The notes below the pieces were generated by a model, which worked only from the letters and a program-made list of their open reading frames with translations, did no database searches and had not been told where the DNA came from. DNA of 64,000 bases from Bacteroidales bacterium UBA1756 (GTDB taxonomy: Bacteria > Bacteroidota > Bacteroidia > Bacteroidales > WCHB1-69), in contig DCHI01000045.1 of assembly GCA_002314795.1 (NCBI GenBank), forward strand, positions 1 to 64,000, read 5' to 3'. Below, in pieces: positions 1 through 8,577 of the stretch (its first letter is position 1; every line of letters begins with the position of its first letter). A program made the translations under genes and the position numbers.

Positions 1-2
1 CC

Positions 3-89
3 AAACGATTTTTGGAAATGGGGATTCCTATAGAGGACGTAGCCGCCGCCACGGGACTGCCTTTGGACGAGATAGCAGGAATAGAATAA
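3..89 (+). CDS. C-terminal end of a Rpn/PD-(D/E)XK nuclease-transposase family protein (partial)
   Basis: The window opens inside a reading frame that runs from base 3 to a TAA at 87-89. The visible tail is 28 residues and contains MGIPIEDVAAATGLPLDEI. This short helix-turn-helix-like ending, of the type 'G.sieeIa..TGLs.eeI', is typical of the Rpn/PDDEXK_2 proteins that are abundant and mobile in Bacteroidales. The catalytic part lies outside the window, so the family call rests on the tail alone. The gene converges on prmC with about 70 bp between them and no clear terminator. Confidence 0.5.
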   Translation, partial: KRFLEMGIPIEDVAAATGLPLDEIAGIE

Positions 90-158
90 ATCTGTTGCTT
101 CCAATAGGACATCACGGCAAGTAGGTTTACCAGCAAGCACGCCACACTGTGACATTCC

Positions 159-1016
159 TCACTGATAAATCTGAGAACCAAAAGTCCCCTTCACAAAACG
201 GGGACGACCGAAGAAGTCGTTCCAACAGACAATGTCACGGAAACCTAACTCCGCCATCCTGCTGCGGGTTTCGGCGTGGTACTGTTCGTATGTTTCAAAG
301 TACAGCCCCCCGTCCGGAGCTAACCACTCACGGCTCTTCTTCGCAATGGCCTCGTAAAATAACAACGGGTTTTCATCAGGGACAAAAAGGGCCAAAGAGG
401 GCTCGAACTCCAAGACGTTGCGGTGCATCACCGCACGGTCACGCTCCGGCACGTACGGCGGATTGCTGACAATCACGTCGTAACGCTGCGGCAAACACGT
501 TTCTTCCAAAATATCCATACGGAAGAAATTGATTTTCAGTCCGTTACGAGCTGCATTCTCTTCTGCAACAGCCAACGCTCCGGCAGAAACGTCAACGGCA
601 GAGACGGACGCCCGCGGCAACAACTTCGCCAAGGCGACGGCAATGGAGCCACTGCCCGTGCCAATATCCAAAATGGAGACCGCCTCTTTTTCACGACAAT
701 CCGCTACAATGGCCATCACCAACTCCTCCGTTTCTGGCCTCGGGATGAGCACCTCACGATTTACCTTGAACGGCAAACCACAAAACTCCGTCTCCCCCAT
801 CACGTACTGGATGGGCTCGGCAGCGGACAAGCGGCGCAAGTCCGTCTCCCAGTCCGAAGGCAAGCTTACAACGGCGTCGGGCTCCAACATAAAACGATGG
901 TACTCCGCACCAAGATGTTGCTCCACATAGCGACGGAAAAGCGCAATCGACTCGCGTTCGTCATACAACGAAGAAATCGTATGCAAAAAATGGGTTCTGA
1001 ATTCTTTCCGCGTCAC
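159..1016 (-). CDS. prmC: Peptide chain release factor N5-glutamine methyltransferase PrmC
   Basis: This 285-residue protein methylates the glutamine of the GGQ motif in release factors RF1 and RF2, using S-adenosylmethionine. The N-terminal helical domain is followed by IPRPETEELV near residues 91-100, the SAM-binding DIGTGSGSIA near 117-126 and the catalytic NPPYVPERD near 185-193. Length and motif order match the family. The start lies 17 nt beyond the stop of trmB, so the two leftward genes are probably one transcript with the upstream exporter. Expression is probably constitutive, as no promoter box is visible in the gap. Confidence 0.95.
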   Translation of the reverse strand: MTRKEFRTHFLHTISSLYDERESIALFRRYVEQHLGAEYHRFMLEPDAVVSLPSDWETDLRRLSAAEPIQYVMGETEFCGLPFKVNREVLIPRPETEELVMAIVADCREKEAVSILDIGTGSGSIAVALAKLLPRASVSAVDVSAGALAVAEENAARNGLKINFFRMDILEETCLPQRYDVIVSNPPYVPERDRAVMHRNVLEFEPSLALFVPDENPLLFYEAIAKKSREWLAPDGGLYFETYEQYHAETRSRMAELGFRDIVCWNDFFGRPRFVKGTFGSQIYQ

Positions 1017-1032
1017 ATTAACAAAATCAATC

Positions 1033-1713
1033 CTATTCTTTGGAAGAATTATCTACTTCAATGCAGATGAAAGAAATGAGGGACTTTTGTTCCAACCATT
1101 TTTTTTCATAAAAAGTCTGAATAGAAGTAAGATACGGCCGTTTCGGATCAGGATTGGCATAAACGTCCTCTATGTTGGCTAAAATTTTCCAACCTTGCTG
1201 TGGCGCCGTTTCCAAAAGATACTCATACAAAAGCCGACTGTCGGTTTTCAAATTGAGAATTCCTTTTTCGCCCCACACTTTTTTGTATCTTTCAACAAAA
1301 TTAGGCGAAACAAGACGGTGATGCTCCTTTTTGGGCTGCGGGTCGGGAAAAGTGACCCAGATTTCAGAGACTTCGCCCGGAGCAAAATAACTGTCAATAA
1401 AACCAATCTGCGTGCGGATGAAAGCGGCATTGGCAATCTGCTGCTCCATCGCATCCTTGCAACCGCGCCACAAACGAGCGCCTTTTTTATCAATACCAAT
1501 GAAATTCTTTTCGGGATATTGCTGAGCAAAGGCGACAGTATAATCCCCGTGGCCGCAACCTAACTCCAACACGATGGGATGGTCGTTTTTGAAATAGTCA
1601 GCCCACTTTCCCTTCAGCGGGAAAACCTCGTTTTGAAAGTTATAATGGTGATGCTGAAACAGGTTTTCAAAGGTTTCGTTTTCAGCAAATCGTTGGAGCT
1701 TATGTTTAGCCAT
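1033..1713 (-). CDS. trmB: tRNA (guanine-N7-)-methyltransferase TrmB
   Basis: This 226-residue class I methyltransferase makes m7G46 in the variable loop of tRNAs. It shows the SAM motif ELGCGHGDYT near residues 50-59 and IGIDKKGARL near 73. The family signature FPDPQPKKEHHRLV lies near 123-136, and the TDSRLLYEYLLE segment follows. Its start is directly after the exporter gene (stop at 1715) and it is followed by prmC. The unit therefore links a membrane exporter with two translation-related methyltransferases, a housekeeping grouping without an obvious shared pathway. Confidence 0.95.
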   Translation of the reverse strand: MAKHKLQRFAENETFENLFQHHHYNFQNEVFPLKGKWADYFKNDHPIVLELGCGHGDYTVAFAQQYPEKNFIGIDKKGARLWRGCKDAMEQQIANAAFIRTQIGFIDSYFAPGEVSEIWVTFPDPQPKKEHHRLVSPNFVERYKKVWGEKGILNLKTDSRLLYEYLLETAPQQGWKILANIEDVYANPDPKRPYLTSIQTFYEKKWLEQKSLISFICIEVDNSSKE

Positions 1714-1714
1714 C

Positions 1715-3505
1715 TTATTGATATTGATTTATTTCCACAAGTTTTGCATATTTTCCGCCCAAGGCCATCAATTCATCGTGCGTGCCCATTTCCACAATTT
1801 CACCAGCATCCATCACTACAATTTTGGAAGCGTGGCGGATAGTGGAAAGGCGATGGGCGATGACCAAAGTGGTACGCTGCATCATCACGCGGTCGAGGGC
1901 GGCCTGGACCAATTTTTCAGACTCTGTATCCATCGCGGACGTCGCCTCGTCAAGAATCAGTATGGGCGCGTCACGAAGGACGGCACGGGCGATGCTCAGA
2001 CGCTGCCGCTGTCCACCCGACAGACTCAGTCCGCGGTCGCCGATGTTGGTATCGAAACGGTCGGGCAGCGCGTTCACAAAGTCGTACGCATTGGCCACCT
2101 TTGCGGCCTCTTCAATCTGCTCGCGGGTGACGTTTTCCAACCCAAAAGCGATGTTGTTGGCGACAGTATCATTGAAAAGGACAACGTCCTGAGAGACAAT
2201 GGCAAAAAGGGCGCGAAGATGATCGATGTCAATTTTTTTTAGGTTGATTCCGTCTAATTTCACTTCACCGGAAACCACGTCGTAAAAGCGGGGAAGCAAA
2301 TCCACCAAAGTAGATTTTCCCGCTCCGGACGCACCTACCAACGCCACCACCTCCCCTTTTCGAACCGTCAGGTTGATGTTCTTCAAAATAGGATTGGCAC
2401 CATACGAAAAACAGACGTTTTCAAAGTCGATGCGATTTTCAAAACCGGTCACCATCACGGGATTTTCATCATTGAGAATCACCTCGTCAGCATCTAAAAC
2501 CTCATAGATACGATCCAAAGCGGCGATACCACGACGGTAGTTGGAAATGGCGGTACCGATATTTTTAGCCGGATTCACAATCATAGCGAAAAGAGCGACG
2601 TAGGTGATGAAGAGCGGCGCCGTCAACGTGGTGTCGGGCTGAAGGAGCTGATAGCCACCGAAGACGAGAATAATCATAACCACCGTAACGCCAAGCACTT
2701 CACTCAACGGAGAGGCGAGGTCGGTGCGACGGAAAATCTTGTTTTGGATGACCGAATAGACGTCGTTGTGGCGTTGGAAGACCTCTTCGGCGTGCTTTTG
2801 TGCGTTAAAACCCTTGATGACACGAAGGCCCGAGACGGTTTCTTCCACGTGGGAGAGAAGCGTTCCGAGCAGCGTCTTGGCTTCCACGGACTGGCGTCGC
2901 AAAGAACGCGAGGCCTTGGAAATGAGGAAACCGGCAACCGGCAACAGCACCAAGACGAAAAGGGTCAGTTGGTAACTGAGAAGAAATAGCGCCACCACAT
3001 AGATCAATACGTTGAGAATGGAGGTGATGAACATCTGGAATGCGCTAAGTGTCGTAAACTCAATTTCTTGCGTATCGTTAACCGCACGCGAAATGACGTC
3101 CCCTTTCTTTTGGCCACCGAAAAAACTTATCGGGAGTGTCAGCACCTTGTGATACATACGGTTGCGAAGGGTACGAATCACATCGCTACGGACGGGCGCG
3201 AGCAGCCACTGTGTCAAAATGAGGAAGAAGTTTTTCAAAAAGAAAAGCAGAACCACCAGAATGACGACGGACAAAAGTGACTCTTTGACGGCGGAAAAAT
3301 CGACGAAGCGGGCCAGAAAGCTCATCAAGGCGGAGCCCACCACGCTCAGATCCTCCATCGTTCCCATAAAAAACAGTTTCACCAATGGTTCGATGAGCAA
3401 CAGGGTAAAGATGGAAAAGAGGAGGGAAACGATGTTGACAAAAATGATAAGCAGCAACTTCCATTTATATTTTGCAATAATGGAAAGAAACTTACTATTC
3501 AACAT
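1715..3505 (-). CDS. ABC exporter, MsbA-like (lipid A/lipid flippase type), permease-ATPase half transporter
   Basis: This 596-residue half transporter has about six membrane helices (residues 15-320) followed by an ATPase domain. Walker A GASGAGKS lies near 391-398, the signature LSLSGGQRQRLS near 495 and Walker B ILILDEATSAMD near 517, with the H-loop HRLS after it. By family it dimerises in the inner membrane and flips lipid A-core or another lipid. The ATG at 3505 was chosen because the frame further upstream runs through the tRNA-Pro gene. No TAnnTTTG box lies between the tRNA and this ATG, which suggests readthrough from the tRNA promoter. Substrate is inferred only; MsbA and multidrug exporters look alike here. 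Confidence 0.85.
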   Translation of the reverse strand: MLNSKFLSIIAKYKWKLLLIIFVNIVSLLFSIFTLLLIEPLVKLFFMGTMEDLSVVGSALMSFLARFVDFSAVKESLLSVVILVVLLFFLKNFFLILTQWLLAPVRSDVIRTLRNRMYHKVLTLPISFFGGQKKGDVISRAVNDTQEIEFTTLSAFQMFITSILNVLIYVVALFLLSYQLTLFVLVLLPVAGFLISKASRSLRRQSVEAKTLLGTLLSHVEETVSGLRVIKGFNAQKHAEEVFQRHNDVYSVIQNKIFRRTDLASPLSEVLGVTVVMIILVFGGYQLLQPDTTLTAPLFITYVALFAMIVNPAKNIGTAISNYRRGIAALDRIYEVLDADEVILNDENPVMVTGFENRIDFENVCFSYGANPILKNINLTVRKGEVVALVGASGAGKSTLVDLLPRFYDVVSGEVKLDGINLKKIDIDHLRALFAIVSQDVVLFNDTVANNIAFGLENVTREQIEEAAKVANAYDFVNALPDRFDTNIGDRGLSLSGGQRQRLSIARAVLRDAPILILDEATSAMDTESEKLVQAALDRVMMQRTTLVIAHRLSTIRHASKIVVMDAGEIVEMGTHDELMALGGKYAKLVEINQYQ

Positions 3506-3531
3506 TACAAGTAAAAATCGTAGAAAAAAAG

Positions 3532-3604
3532 TCGGGGTGACAAGACTCGAACTTGCGGCCTCTACGTCCCGAACGTAGCGCGCTACCAACTGCGCCACAC
3601 CCCG
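3532..3604 (-). tRNA. tRNA-Pro (anticodon CGG)
   Basis: Read on the minus strand, the sequence folds into a full cloverleaf. The acceptor CGGGGTG pairs with CACCCCG. The D stem is GCGC/GCGC, the anticodon stem CTACG/CGTAG has loop TTCGGGA, and the T stem GCAAG/CTTGT has loop TTCGAGT. The anticodon CGG reads CCG (proline), and the discriminator base is A. The 3' CCA is not encoded. A TATTTTTG promoter box lies about 14 nt upstream, and the MsbA-like gene begins 26 nt downstream. Confidence 0.95.
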
Positions 3605-3618
3605 TGCCTTTGAGGCCG

Positions 3619-3626
3619 CAAAAATA
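3619..3626 (-). promoter_or_regulatory. TAnnTTTG promoter box of tRNA-Pro (and probably the msbA-trmB-prmC unit)
   Basis: The minus strand reads TATTTTTGC here, 14 nt before the first base of tRNA-Pro. This matches the Bacteroidota -7 element. It is the only such box upstream of the three protein genes that follow the tRNA. Confidence 0.75.
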
Positions 3627-3781
3627 CAATTTTTTCATATCATAGAACTCTTTTTCAAAACTTTTTTACTTTGTCGTAAAACACATATTTACAATATTAT
3701 AGAAGATATGTCTTAGAAAGTGCCATTTTTTCTACTCGTTGAATTTTCCAAAAAATGGAAGATGAGCCGCAAAAGTTTGGA

Positions 3782-3809
3782 AAAAAACGTGTACTTTTGC
3801 ACGTTTTTT
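3782..3809 (+). promoter_or_regulatory. Promoter of ruvX-def: TACTTTTG framed by a perfect 10-bp inverted repeat
   Basis: The -7 box TACTTTTG (3792-3799) is the 8-nt spacer between AAAAAACGTG (3782-3791) and CACGTTTTTT (3800-3809). The ATG of ruvX starts at the very next base, 3810. A transcript starting 5-8 nt after the box would have almost no leader. The symmetry could bind a dimeric regulator, or form a hairpin in the non-transcribed DNA. The rest of the gap 3605-3780 shows the tRNA-Pro promoter and otherwise nothing recognisable. Confidence 0.7.
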
Positions 3810-4253
3810 ATGGGAAGAATAGTAGCCATTGATTACGGACAAAAGCGTGTGGGATTCGCTGCGACAGACGAGCTCCGCATCTGTGCCAATGCATTGGAAA
3901 CCGTGCACGTGACGCAGGCATTTGATTTTTTAAAGAATTACATCGAAAAGGAAAACGTGGATACCATCGTCGTGGGAGAGCCCAAAAAATTGGACAACAC
4001 CCCGTCCGACTCGACGCGTTTCATCGAACCGTTCGTCAATCGCGTGAAGAAAGCGTTTCCCGACATTCCGCTCGTCCGCGTGGATGAACGGTTCACTTCA
4101 CGTATGGCCTTTCAAACGATGATTGACGCCGGACTCAAAAAGAAAGACCGTCAGAACAAGGCCTTGGTTGACAAAATCAGCGCCGTCATCATTCTGCAAA
4201 CCTATTTGCAACAACTTGATATTGAAAACGATAGAAATAACATAGAATTATGA
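3810..4253 (+). CDS. ruvX: YqgF/RuvX family RNase H-fold nuclease (pre-16S rRNA nuclease / putative Holliday junction resolvase)
   Basis: This 147-residue protein has the YqgF fold: IVAIDYGQKRVGFAATD at the N-terminus, VVGEPKKLDN near residue 60 and VDERFTSRMAF near 94. The family acts as a nuclease on the 16S rRNA precursor 5' end and resembles RuvC resolvases. The ATG at 3810 was chosen because the conserved MGRIVAIDYG start fits the family, and longer starts would include the promoter. It overlaps def by four bases (ATGA), indicating translational coupling. Confidence 0.9.
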   Translation: MGRIVAIDYGQKRVGFAATDELRICANALETVHVTQAFDFLKNYIEKENVDTIVVGEPKKLDNTPSDSTRFIEPFVNRVKKAFPDIPLVRVDERFTSRMAFQTMIDAGLKKKDRQNKALVDKISAVIILQTYLQQLDIENDRNNIEL

Positions 4254-4801
4254 TTTTACCCATTTGCATTTACGGAAATCCCGTTCTGAGAAGAAAGTCC
4301 GCCGACGTGGCGATGGAACCGGGCGAATTGAAACAGCTCGTCAGTGATATGTTTGAAACGATGTACAATGCCAACGGGGTCGGGCTCGCCGCTCCGCAAA
4401 TCGGCAAATCGCTCCGCCTGTTCGTCATTGACTCCGGGCCGTTCAAGGAACTCTATCCCGACGAGGAAGTCCGCAAACTGGCTTTCATCAATCCGCAAAT
4501 CACCAAACGTTACGGAGAAGAGTTCGCCTTCAACGAAGGTTGCCTCAGCTTGCCCGACATCCACGAAGACGTCATCCGGCCTGCCACCATCGACATCACT
4601 TATTATGACGAGGATATGAACAAGCACGAAGAGACCATCACCGGCGGCGTGGCCCGCATCATCCAACACGAATACGACCACATCGAAGGGATGGTTTTCA
4701 CCGATCATCTTACTTCTTTGAAAAAGATGATTCTCAAACGCAAACTTACCGACATCGCTTCCGGCAAACTTCGCATCGCCTATAAAACGAAATTGAAATA
4801 A
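4250..4801 (+). CDS. def: Peptide deformylase
   Basis: This 183-residue metalloenzyme removes the formyl group from the initiator methionine of new proteins. All three family motifs are present: GVGLAAPQIG near residue 43, EGCLSLP near 99 (with the metal-binding Cys) and QHEYDHIEG near 142 (two metal-binding His and the catalytic Glu-type region HEYDH). It overlaps ruvX by four bases and is followed 29 bp later by a lipoprotein gene on the same strand. Confidence 0.97.
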   Translation: MILPICIYGNPVLRRKSADVAMEPGELKQLVSDMFETMYNANGVGLAAPQIGKSLRLFVIDSGPFKELYPDEEVRKLAFINPQITKRYGEEFAFNEGCLSLPDIHEDVIRPATIDITYYDEDMNKHEETITGGVARIIQHEYDHIEGMVFTDHLTSLKKMILKRKLTDIASGKLRIAYKTKLK

Positions 4802-4830
4802 TCGTTTTAACGTCGTAAGTAATTAAGAAT

Positions 4831-5415
4831 ATGACACATAGAATTCTATTTCTTCCCTTATTGCTTTGCTTGGCGGCTTGTTCTCCGAAGAATGTTCCTG
4901 AAACCGACCAACCGGCACAAGACAGCGTCGTCGTCAACTACCAGAATCCGAAGGCACTCATCGCCCTGTATCACGAAGCGGACTCGCTCGTCCAGATCGG
5001 GCAGATTGACACCAAAAAAATGCAGACTTTTGTCGATAACGCCACCCAATATGCGGAGGCGTTTCCGAACGACACCCTCAGTCCGCATTTTATGATGTAC
5101 GCCGGCATTTTCCAAATGGACATCGCCCTTTCCACCAAAGCAAAAAGCAAACGAGACAAACGCTTTTTCCGTTCCATCGAGATTTTCAATCAACTGACGG
5201 AGAAATATCCCGACTACAAAAACATTCCTTACTGCTATTATTATAAGGGGCAGATTTATGAAAATATGCAACGGAACAGCGATGCGGAGAACGAATATCG
5301 GGAATTAGTTCACCGCTTTCCCAATACGGAATTAGGCAAAAACATCGCCGATTATTTGAAAGTTCGAGGATTTGAAAAATCTCCCGAAGAGATTATGATG
5401 GAGATTGAAAAATAA
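4831..5415 (+). CDS. TPR-like outer-membrane lipoprotein, unknown function
   Basis: This 194-residue protein starts with a lipoprotein signal peptide (FLPLLLCLAAC, predicted lipidated Cys at residue 17). The mature part is helical, with tetratricopeptide-like pairs such as FRSIEIFNQLTEKYPDY and AENEYRELVHRFPNTELG. This resembles the BamD/YbgF type of scaffold but is shorter than BamD. It follows def by 29 bp and precedes a glycosyltransferase by 5 bp, so it belongs to the ruvX-def unit. A role as an envelope scaffold is inference. Confidence 0.75.
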   Translation: MTHRILFLPLLLCLAACSPKNVPETDQPAQDSVVVNYQNPKALIALYHEADSLVQIGQIDTKKMQTFVDNATQYAEAFPNDTLSPHFMMYAGIFQMDIALSTKAKSKRDKRFFRSIEIFNQLTEKYPDYKNIPYCYYYKGQIYENMQRNSDAENEYRELVHRFPNTELGKNIADYLKVRGFEKSPEEIMMEIEK

Positions 5416-5420
5416 CGGCT

Positions 5421-6176
5421 ATGAAACTCAGTGCGGTCATCATTACTTGCAACGAAGAAAAGAACATCGGACGGTGTCTGAAATCGCTACACGGTTTAGT
5501 GGACGAGATTGTCGTGGTGGATTCGGGTTCGCAGGACCGGACGGAGACGATTTGCAACGCATACGGTGTCCGTTTCATTTTCCATCCTTGGGCCGGTTTT
5601 TCCGAGCAGAAAAATTTCGCCAACGAGCAGGCCGTCAACGACTGGATTTTCTCCATTGACGCGGACGAAGCCGTGGATGAAACGTTGCAGCAATCGATTT
5701 TGCAACTAAAAGAGACGGGCTTTTCAGGTGCCTACTCGGTTGATCGGCTCACCAACTACTGTGGCCGTTTTCTTTATCACTGCTGGCGTCCTGACAACAA
5801 AATCAGAATCTGGAACCGGAACGAGGGACGTTGGACGGGGAACATCCACGAAACCATTGATTTTGGGAACCGGACACCCGTTGTTACGCGGCTGAACGGC
5901 GACCTCGCTCACTACACCTATTATACTATCAGTGAGCATCTTGCACGCATTGACAAATATTCGGACCTGACAGCTTCGGACGCTTTTCGCGCTGGTAAAA
6001 AAGCACCTTCTACGTGCGGCACGCGATTCAGAACCGGCTGGCGCTTTCTGCGAGACTACATTTTCAAAGGAGGATTTCGAGACGGGTACGAAGGGTATAT
6101 GGCCTGCAAGATTTCTGCTTTAGGAACTTTCCTGAAATACACGAAGTTACGATTTCTGTACCAAACGGAGCAGTAA
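5421..6176 (+). CDS. Family 2 glycosyltransferase, LPS core WaaE/KdtX-like
   Basis: This 251-residue GT-A enzyme begins MKLSAVIITCNEEKNIGRCL. It has VVVDSGSQDRTE near residue 33 and the metal-binding IDADEAVDE near 85. The length and the segment WHFIHE-like NIHETIDF fit the WaaE/KdtX subfamily, which adds a hexose to the lipopolysaccharide inner core at the inner membrane. It is the last rightward gene of the ruvX-def unit and converges on a GT4 gene with only 4 bp between stops. The exact sugar and acceptor cannot be read. Confidence 0.85.
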   Translation: MKLSAVIITCNEEKNIGRCLKSLHGLVDEIVVVDSGSQDRTETICNAYGVRFIFHPWAGFSEQKNFANEQAVNDWIFSIDADEAVDETLQQSILQLKETGFSGAYSVDRLTNYCGRFLYHCWRPDNKIRIWNRNEGRWTGNIHETIDFGNRTPVVTRLNGDLAHYTYYTISEHLARIDKYSDLTASDAFRAGKKAPSTCGTRFRTGWRFLRDYIFKGGFRDGYEGYMACKISALGTFLKYTKLRFLYQTEQ

Positions 6177-6180
6177 GATT

Positions 6181-7299
6181 CTATAAGACTTCCCGATATA
6201 TTTTCATTAACTTTTGTGCAATCACCTCATCCGAAAACTGGAGAATGTGTTCGGCACTTTTAGCAACCATTTCTTTTCTAAGTTCTTCATTTGAAAGAAG
6301 TTCTTTCATAGTGGATGCCGTTTCCTCAACATTGTCGGGAGCAACATAGCGACTGAACGGGCCGCCACTTTCCTCCAGACAGCTACCTGTTGCCGCAATG
6401 ACGGGAACGCCGCTTTGCAACGCCTCCACGATCGGAATGCCGAAGCCTTCAAAAAAAGAGGGATAGAGGAACAACGTGGCTCCCTGATAGATAGCGGGGA
6501 AATCGGCAAAATCCTTTTTCGTAACAAAAACGACTTTGTTGTCTAAATGATGAGACGCGGCAAACGCTTTCAAAGAATCACCGCAGCCGTTGTCGGCGCC
6601 CACAATGACAAGTGGGAAGTCGATCTCTGCGGCGGCCATTGCTTTCAAGATAAGGATATGATTCTTGCGGGGTTCGAGGGCACCGACAGACAGCATATAC
6701 TCGGACGGAAGCCCGTATTTTTTTTGCACGGAGGCACGCTCGTCCGAAGAAGTTTTCCTCAAAAACATCGGGTGACAGCCCTGATAAACCACTACGATTT
6801 TTTCTTCCGGAACGTGTGCCAACTCCACCAAATCACGGCGCGTCTGTTCACTCACCGCAATGATTTTGTCGGCGCGGGCACAGCTTCCCAAATATTTTTT
6901 CTTATAGAAAAAGCGGTCAATAGCCGGATAGAGTTCGGGGAACTGGAGAAAAATCAGGTCGTGCATAGTCAGGACGGTTTTCACGCGCGTTCTTTCGATG
7001 CCGACGGGAAGTTCGTGCGACAAACCGTGAAAAATGTCCAGGTTCCTTTTCTGAGATTCGGCTGCAAGACGGAAGGTTCTCCACAACGATGAGAATTTAT
7101 TTTGAAAAAAACCGTCAGGAAGAACGGTTGAACAATGTTCTGGAACTTCGAAGCCGATGGAGGCGTTCACCTTGGGCGTGAACAAAAAATAGTCGTTTTC
7201 CGGATTTTGAGCTGCCAAAATGCGAAGGGTGTCACGGCTGTAGTTTCCCAAGCCGCGACTATTGTTGAAAGCCCGTTTTGCATCAAAACCAATTCTCAT
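6181..7299 (-). CDS. Family 4 glycosyltransferase
   Basis: This 372-residue GT-B enzyme starts MRIGFDAKRAFNNSRGLGNY, the usual N-terminal glycine-rich start of the mannosyltransferase-like GT4 group. The retaining EX7E motif is visible in FFEGFGIPIVEALQSG near residue 284, preceded by SVGALEPRKNH. The ATG at 7299 gives the family N-terminus; a longer frame would run through the promoter box at 7314-7321. It faces away from the MFS gene. By context it builds a surface glycan or lipopolysaccharide, which is inference. Confidence 0.88.
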   Translation of the reverse strand: MRIGFDAKRAFNNSRGLGNYSRDTLRILAAQNPENDYFLFTPKVNASIGFEVPEHCSTVLPDGFFQNKFSSLWRTFRLAAESQKRNLDIFHGLSHELPVGIERTRVKTVLTMHDLIFLQFPELYPAIDRFFYKKKYLGSCARADKIIAVSEQTRRDLVELAHVPEEKIVVVYQGCHPMFLRKTSSDERASVQKKYGLPSEYMLSVGALEPRKNHILILKAMAAAEIDFPLVIVGADNGCGDSLKAFAASHHLDNKVVFVTKKDFADFPAIYQGATLFLYPSFFEGFGIPIVEALQSGVPVIAATGSCLEESGGPFSRYVAPDNVEETASTMKELLSNEELRKEMVAKSAEHILQFSDEVIAQKLMKIYREVL

Positions 7300-7313
7300 A
7301 TCAAAAACGGTGG

Positions 7314-7352
7314 CAAAAGTACGCAAATTTTCATAGAACTTTGCTACCTTTG
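7314..7352. promoter_or_regulatory. Divergent TAnnTTTG promoters between the GT4 and MFS genes
   Basis: On the minus strand TACTTTTG (7314-7321) lies 14 nt before the GT4 ATG. On the plus strand TACCTTTG (7345-7352) lies 25 nt before the MFS GTG. The two boxes point away from each other across about 23 bp, so a shared regulator could affect both genes. Confidence 0.7.
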
Positions 7353-7377
7353 CCGCGGTAAAACAAGGAGCAAATCC

Positions 7378-8577
7378 GTGCCACAAACAACTGAAAAAGA
7401 GACGATTGAGCCATTATGGAACTCCAACTATATGAAAGTTTGGATGGCCAATTTTATGATTTTTTTCTCTTTTATGCTCCTCACGCCGCTTCTACCGCTT
7501 TACCTGAAAGAGACTTTCGGAGCCAGCAAAGACACCATCGGGCTCGTACTGAGCGGGTACGCACTGACGGCACTCATCATCCGTCCCTTCAGCGGTTTTT
7601 TTGTAGATAGCTTCCCCCGAAAAAGAGTTCTGTTAATCTGTTACTTTCTGTTTTTCAGTTTTTTCGCCGGTTACATCGTATCGGGAAGTCTGCTGCTATT
7701 TGCCATCGTTCGGACGCTGCACGGCGCGCCGATGGGTGCCACTACCGTATCGAACAGCACGGTTGCCATTGACGTGTTGCATCCGTCACGAAGGGCGGAA
7801 GGAATTGGTTACTACGGACTTAGCAACAACATTGCTTCAGCGATTGCGCCAGCTTTTGCCATTTATCTGTTACAAAGGACGGGCAGTTACACCCTGCTTT
7901 TTTGGATTGCGCTGTTGGCAGCCGGCGGCGGTTTCGCCATCAATAGCACACTGCACTTGGCGCCGAGGGAACTGACCAAAGACAAACCGAAGCTGTCACT
8001 TGACCGGTTCTTTTTACTAAAAGGTTGGAGCGAATGTTTAGTGATGATTTGCCATTCGTTTGCGTACGGAGTGGTTTCCACCTACGTAGCCATTTACGGA
8101 AAAGAGGAGTTGGGAGTTTCAAGCGGCACGGGCGTGTTTTTCGCACTTTTATCCCTTGGGCTCATCCTTTCGCGTCTCATCGGAGGACCATCGTTAAGCA
8201 AAGGGCGGGTGGCGCAAAACGCGGCGGTCGGATTAGGAGTCACATTGGGCGGGTATCTGCTTTTTTCGGCGGTTCATCAGCTGTGGGCGTATTACGTCGC
8301 CGCCTTCATCATCGGCTTGGGAAGCGGGCATATGTATCCGGCCTTCCAGATGATGTTCATCAACTTGGCGCCACACACGCAGCGGGGAACTGCCAATTCC
8401 ACGTTGTTTATTTCGTGGGATACGGGCTTGGGACTCGGCGTACTCGCGGGCGGAATTCTTTCGGAAACCCTTGGCTACCACGCGGCTTTCTGGGCGGCGA
8501 CGGCGGCATACCTTGCGGGGACGGTCGGATTTTTCGGGTACGTATTTCGCCATTTTCAGCAAAATAAATTGAGATAA
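7378..8577 (+). CDS. Major facilitator superfamily transporter
   Basis: This 399-residue inner-membrane protein has about twelve hydrophobic segments (for example MIFFSFMLLTPLLPLYL, LIIRPFSGFF and LFWIALLAAGGGFAI) and the loop DSFPRKRVLL, typical of the drug/sugar-exporter MFS group. The GTG at 7378 was chosen because a good Shine-Dalgarno sequence, AAGGAG (7365-7370), lies 7 nt before it, which is rare in this genome, and the promoter sits at 7345-7352. The next in-frame start is an ATG about 18 codons downstream. The substrate cannot be inferred. No clear terminator follows. Confidence 0.88.
   Translation: MPQTTEKETIEPLWNSNYMKVWMANFMIFFSFMLLTPLLPLYLKETFGASKDTIGLVLSGYALTALIIRPFSGFFVDSFPRKRVLLICYFLFFSFFAGYIVSGSLLLFAIVRTLHGAPMGATTVSNSTVAIDVLHPSRRAEGIGYYGLSNNIASAIAPAFAIYLLQRTGSYTLLFWIALLAAGGGFAINSTLHLAPRELTKDKPKLSLDRFFLLKGWSECLVMICHSFAYGVVSTYVAIYGKEELGVSSGTGVFFALLSLGLILSRLIGGPSLSKGRVAQNAAVGLGVTLGGYLLFSAVHQLWAYYVAAFIIGLGSGHMYPAFQMMFINLAPHTQRGTANSTLFISWDTGLGLGVLAGGILSETLGYHAAFWAATAAYLAGTVGFFGYVFRHFQQNKLR

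Noticed and set aside
3506..3598. Longer N-terminus for the MsbA-like exporter (31 extra codons)
   Set aside because: The extra codons run through the tRNA-Pro gene and contain no membrane or family sequence.
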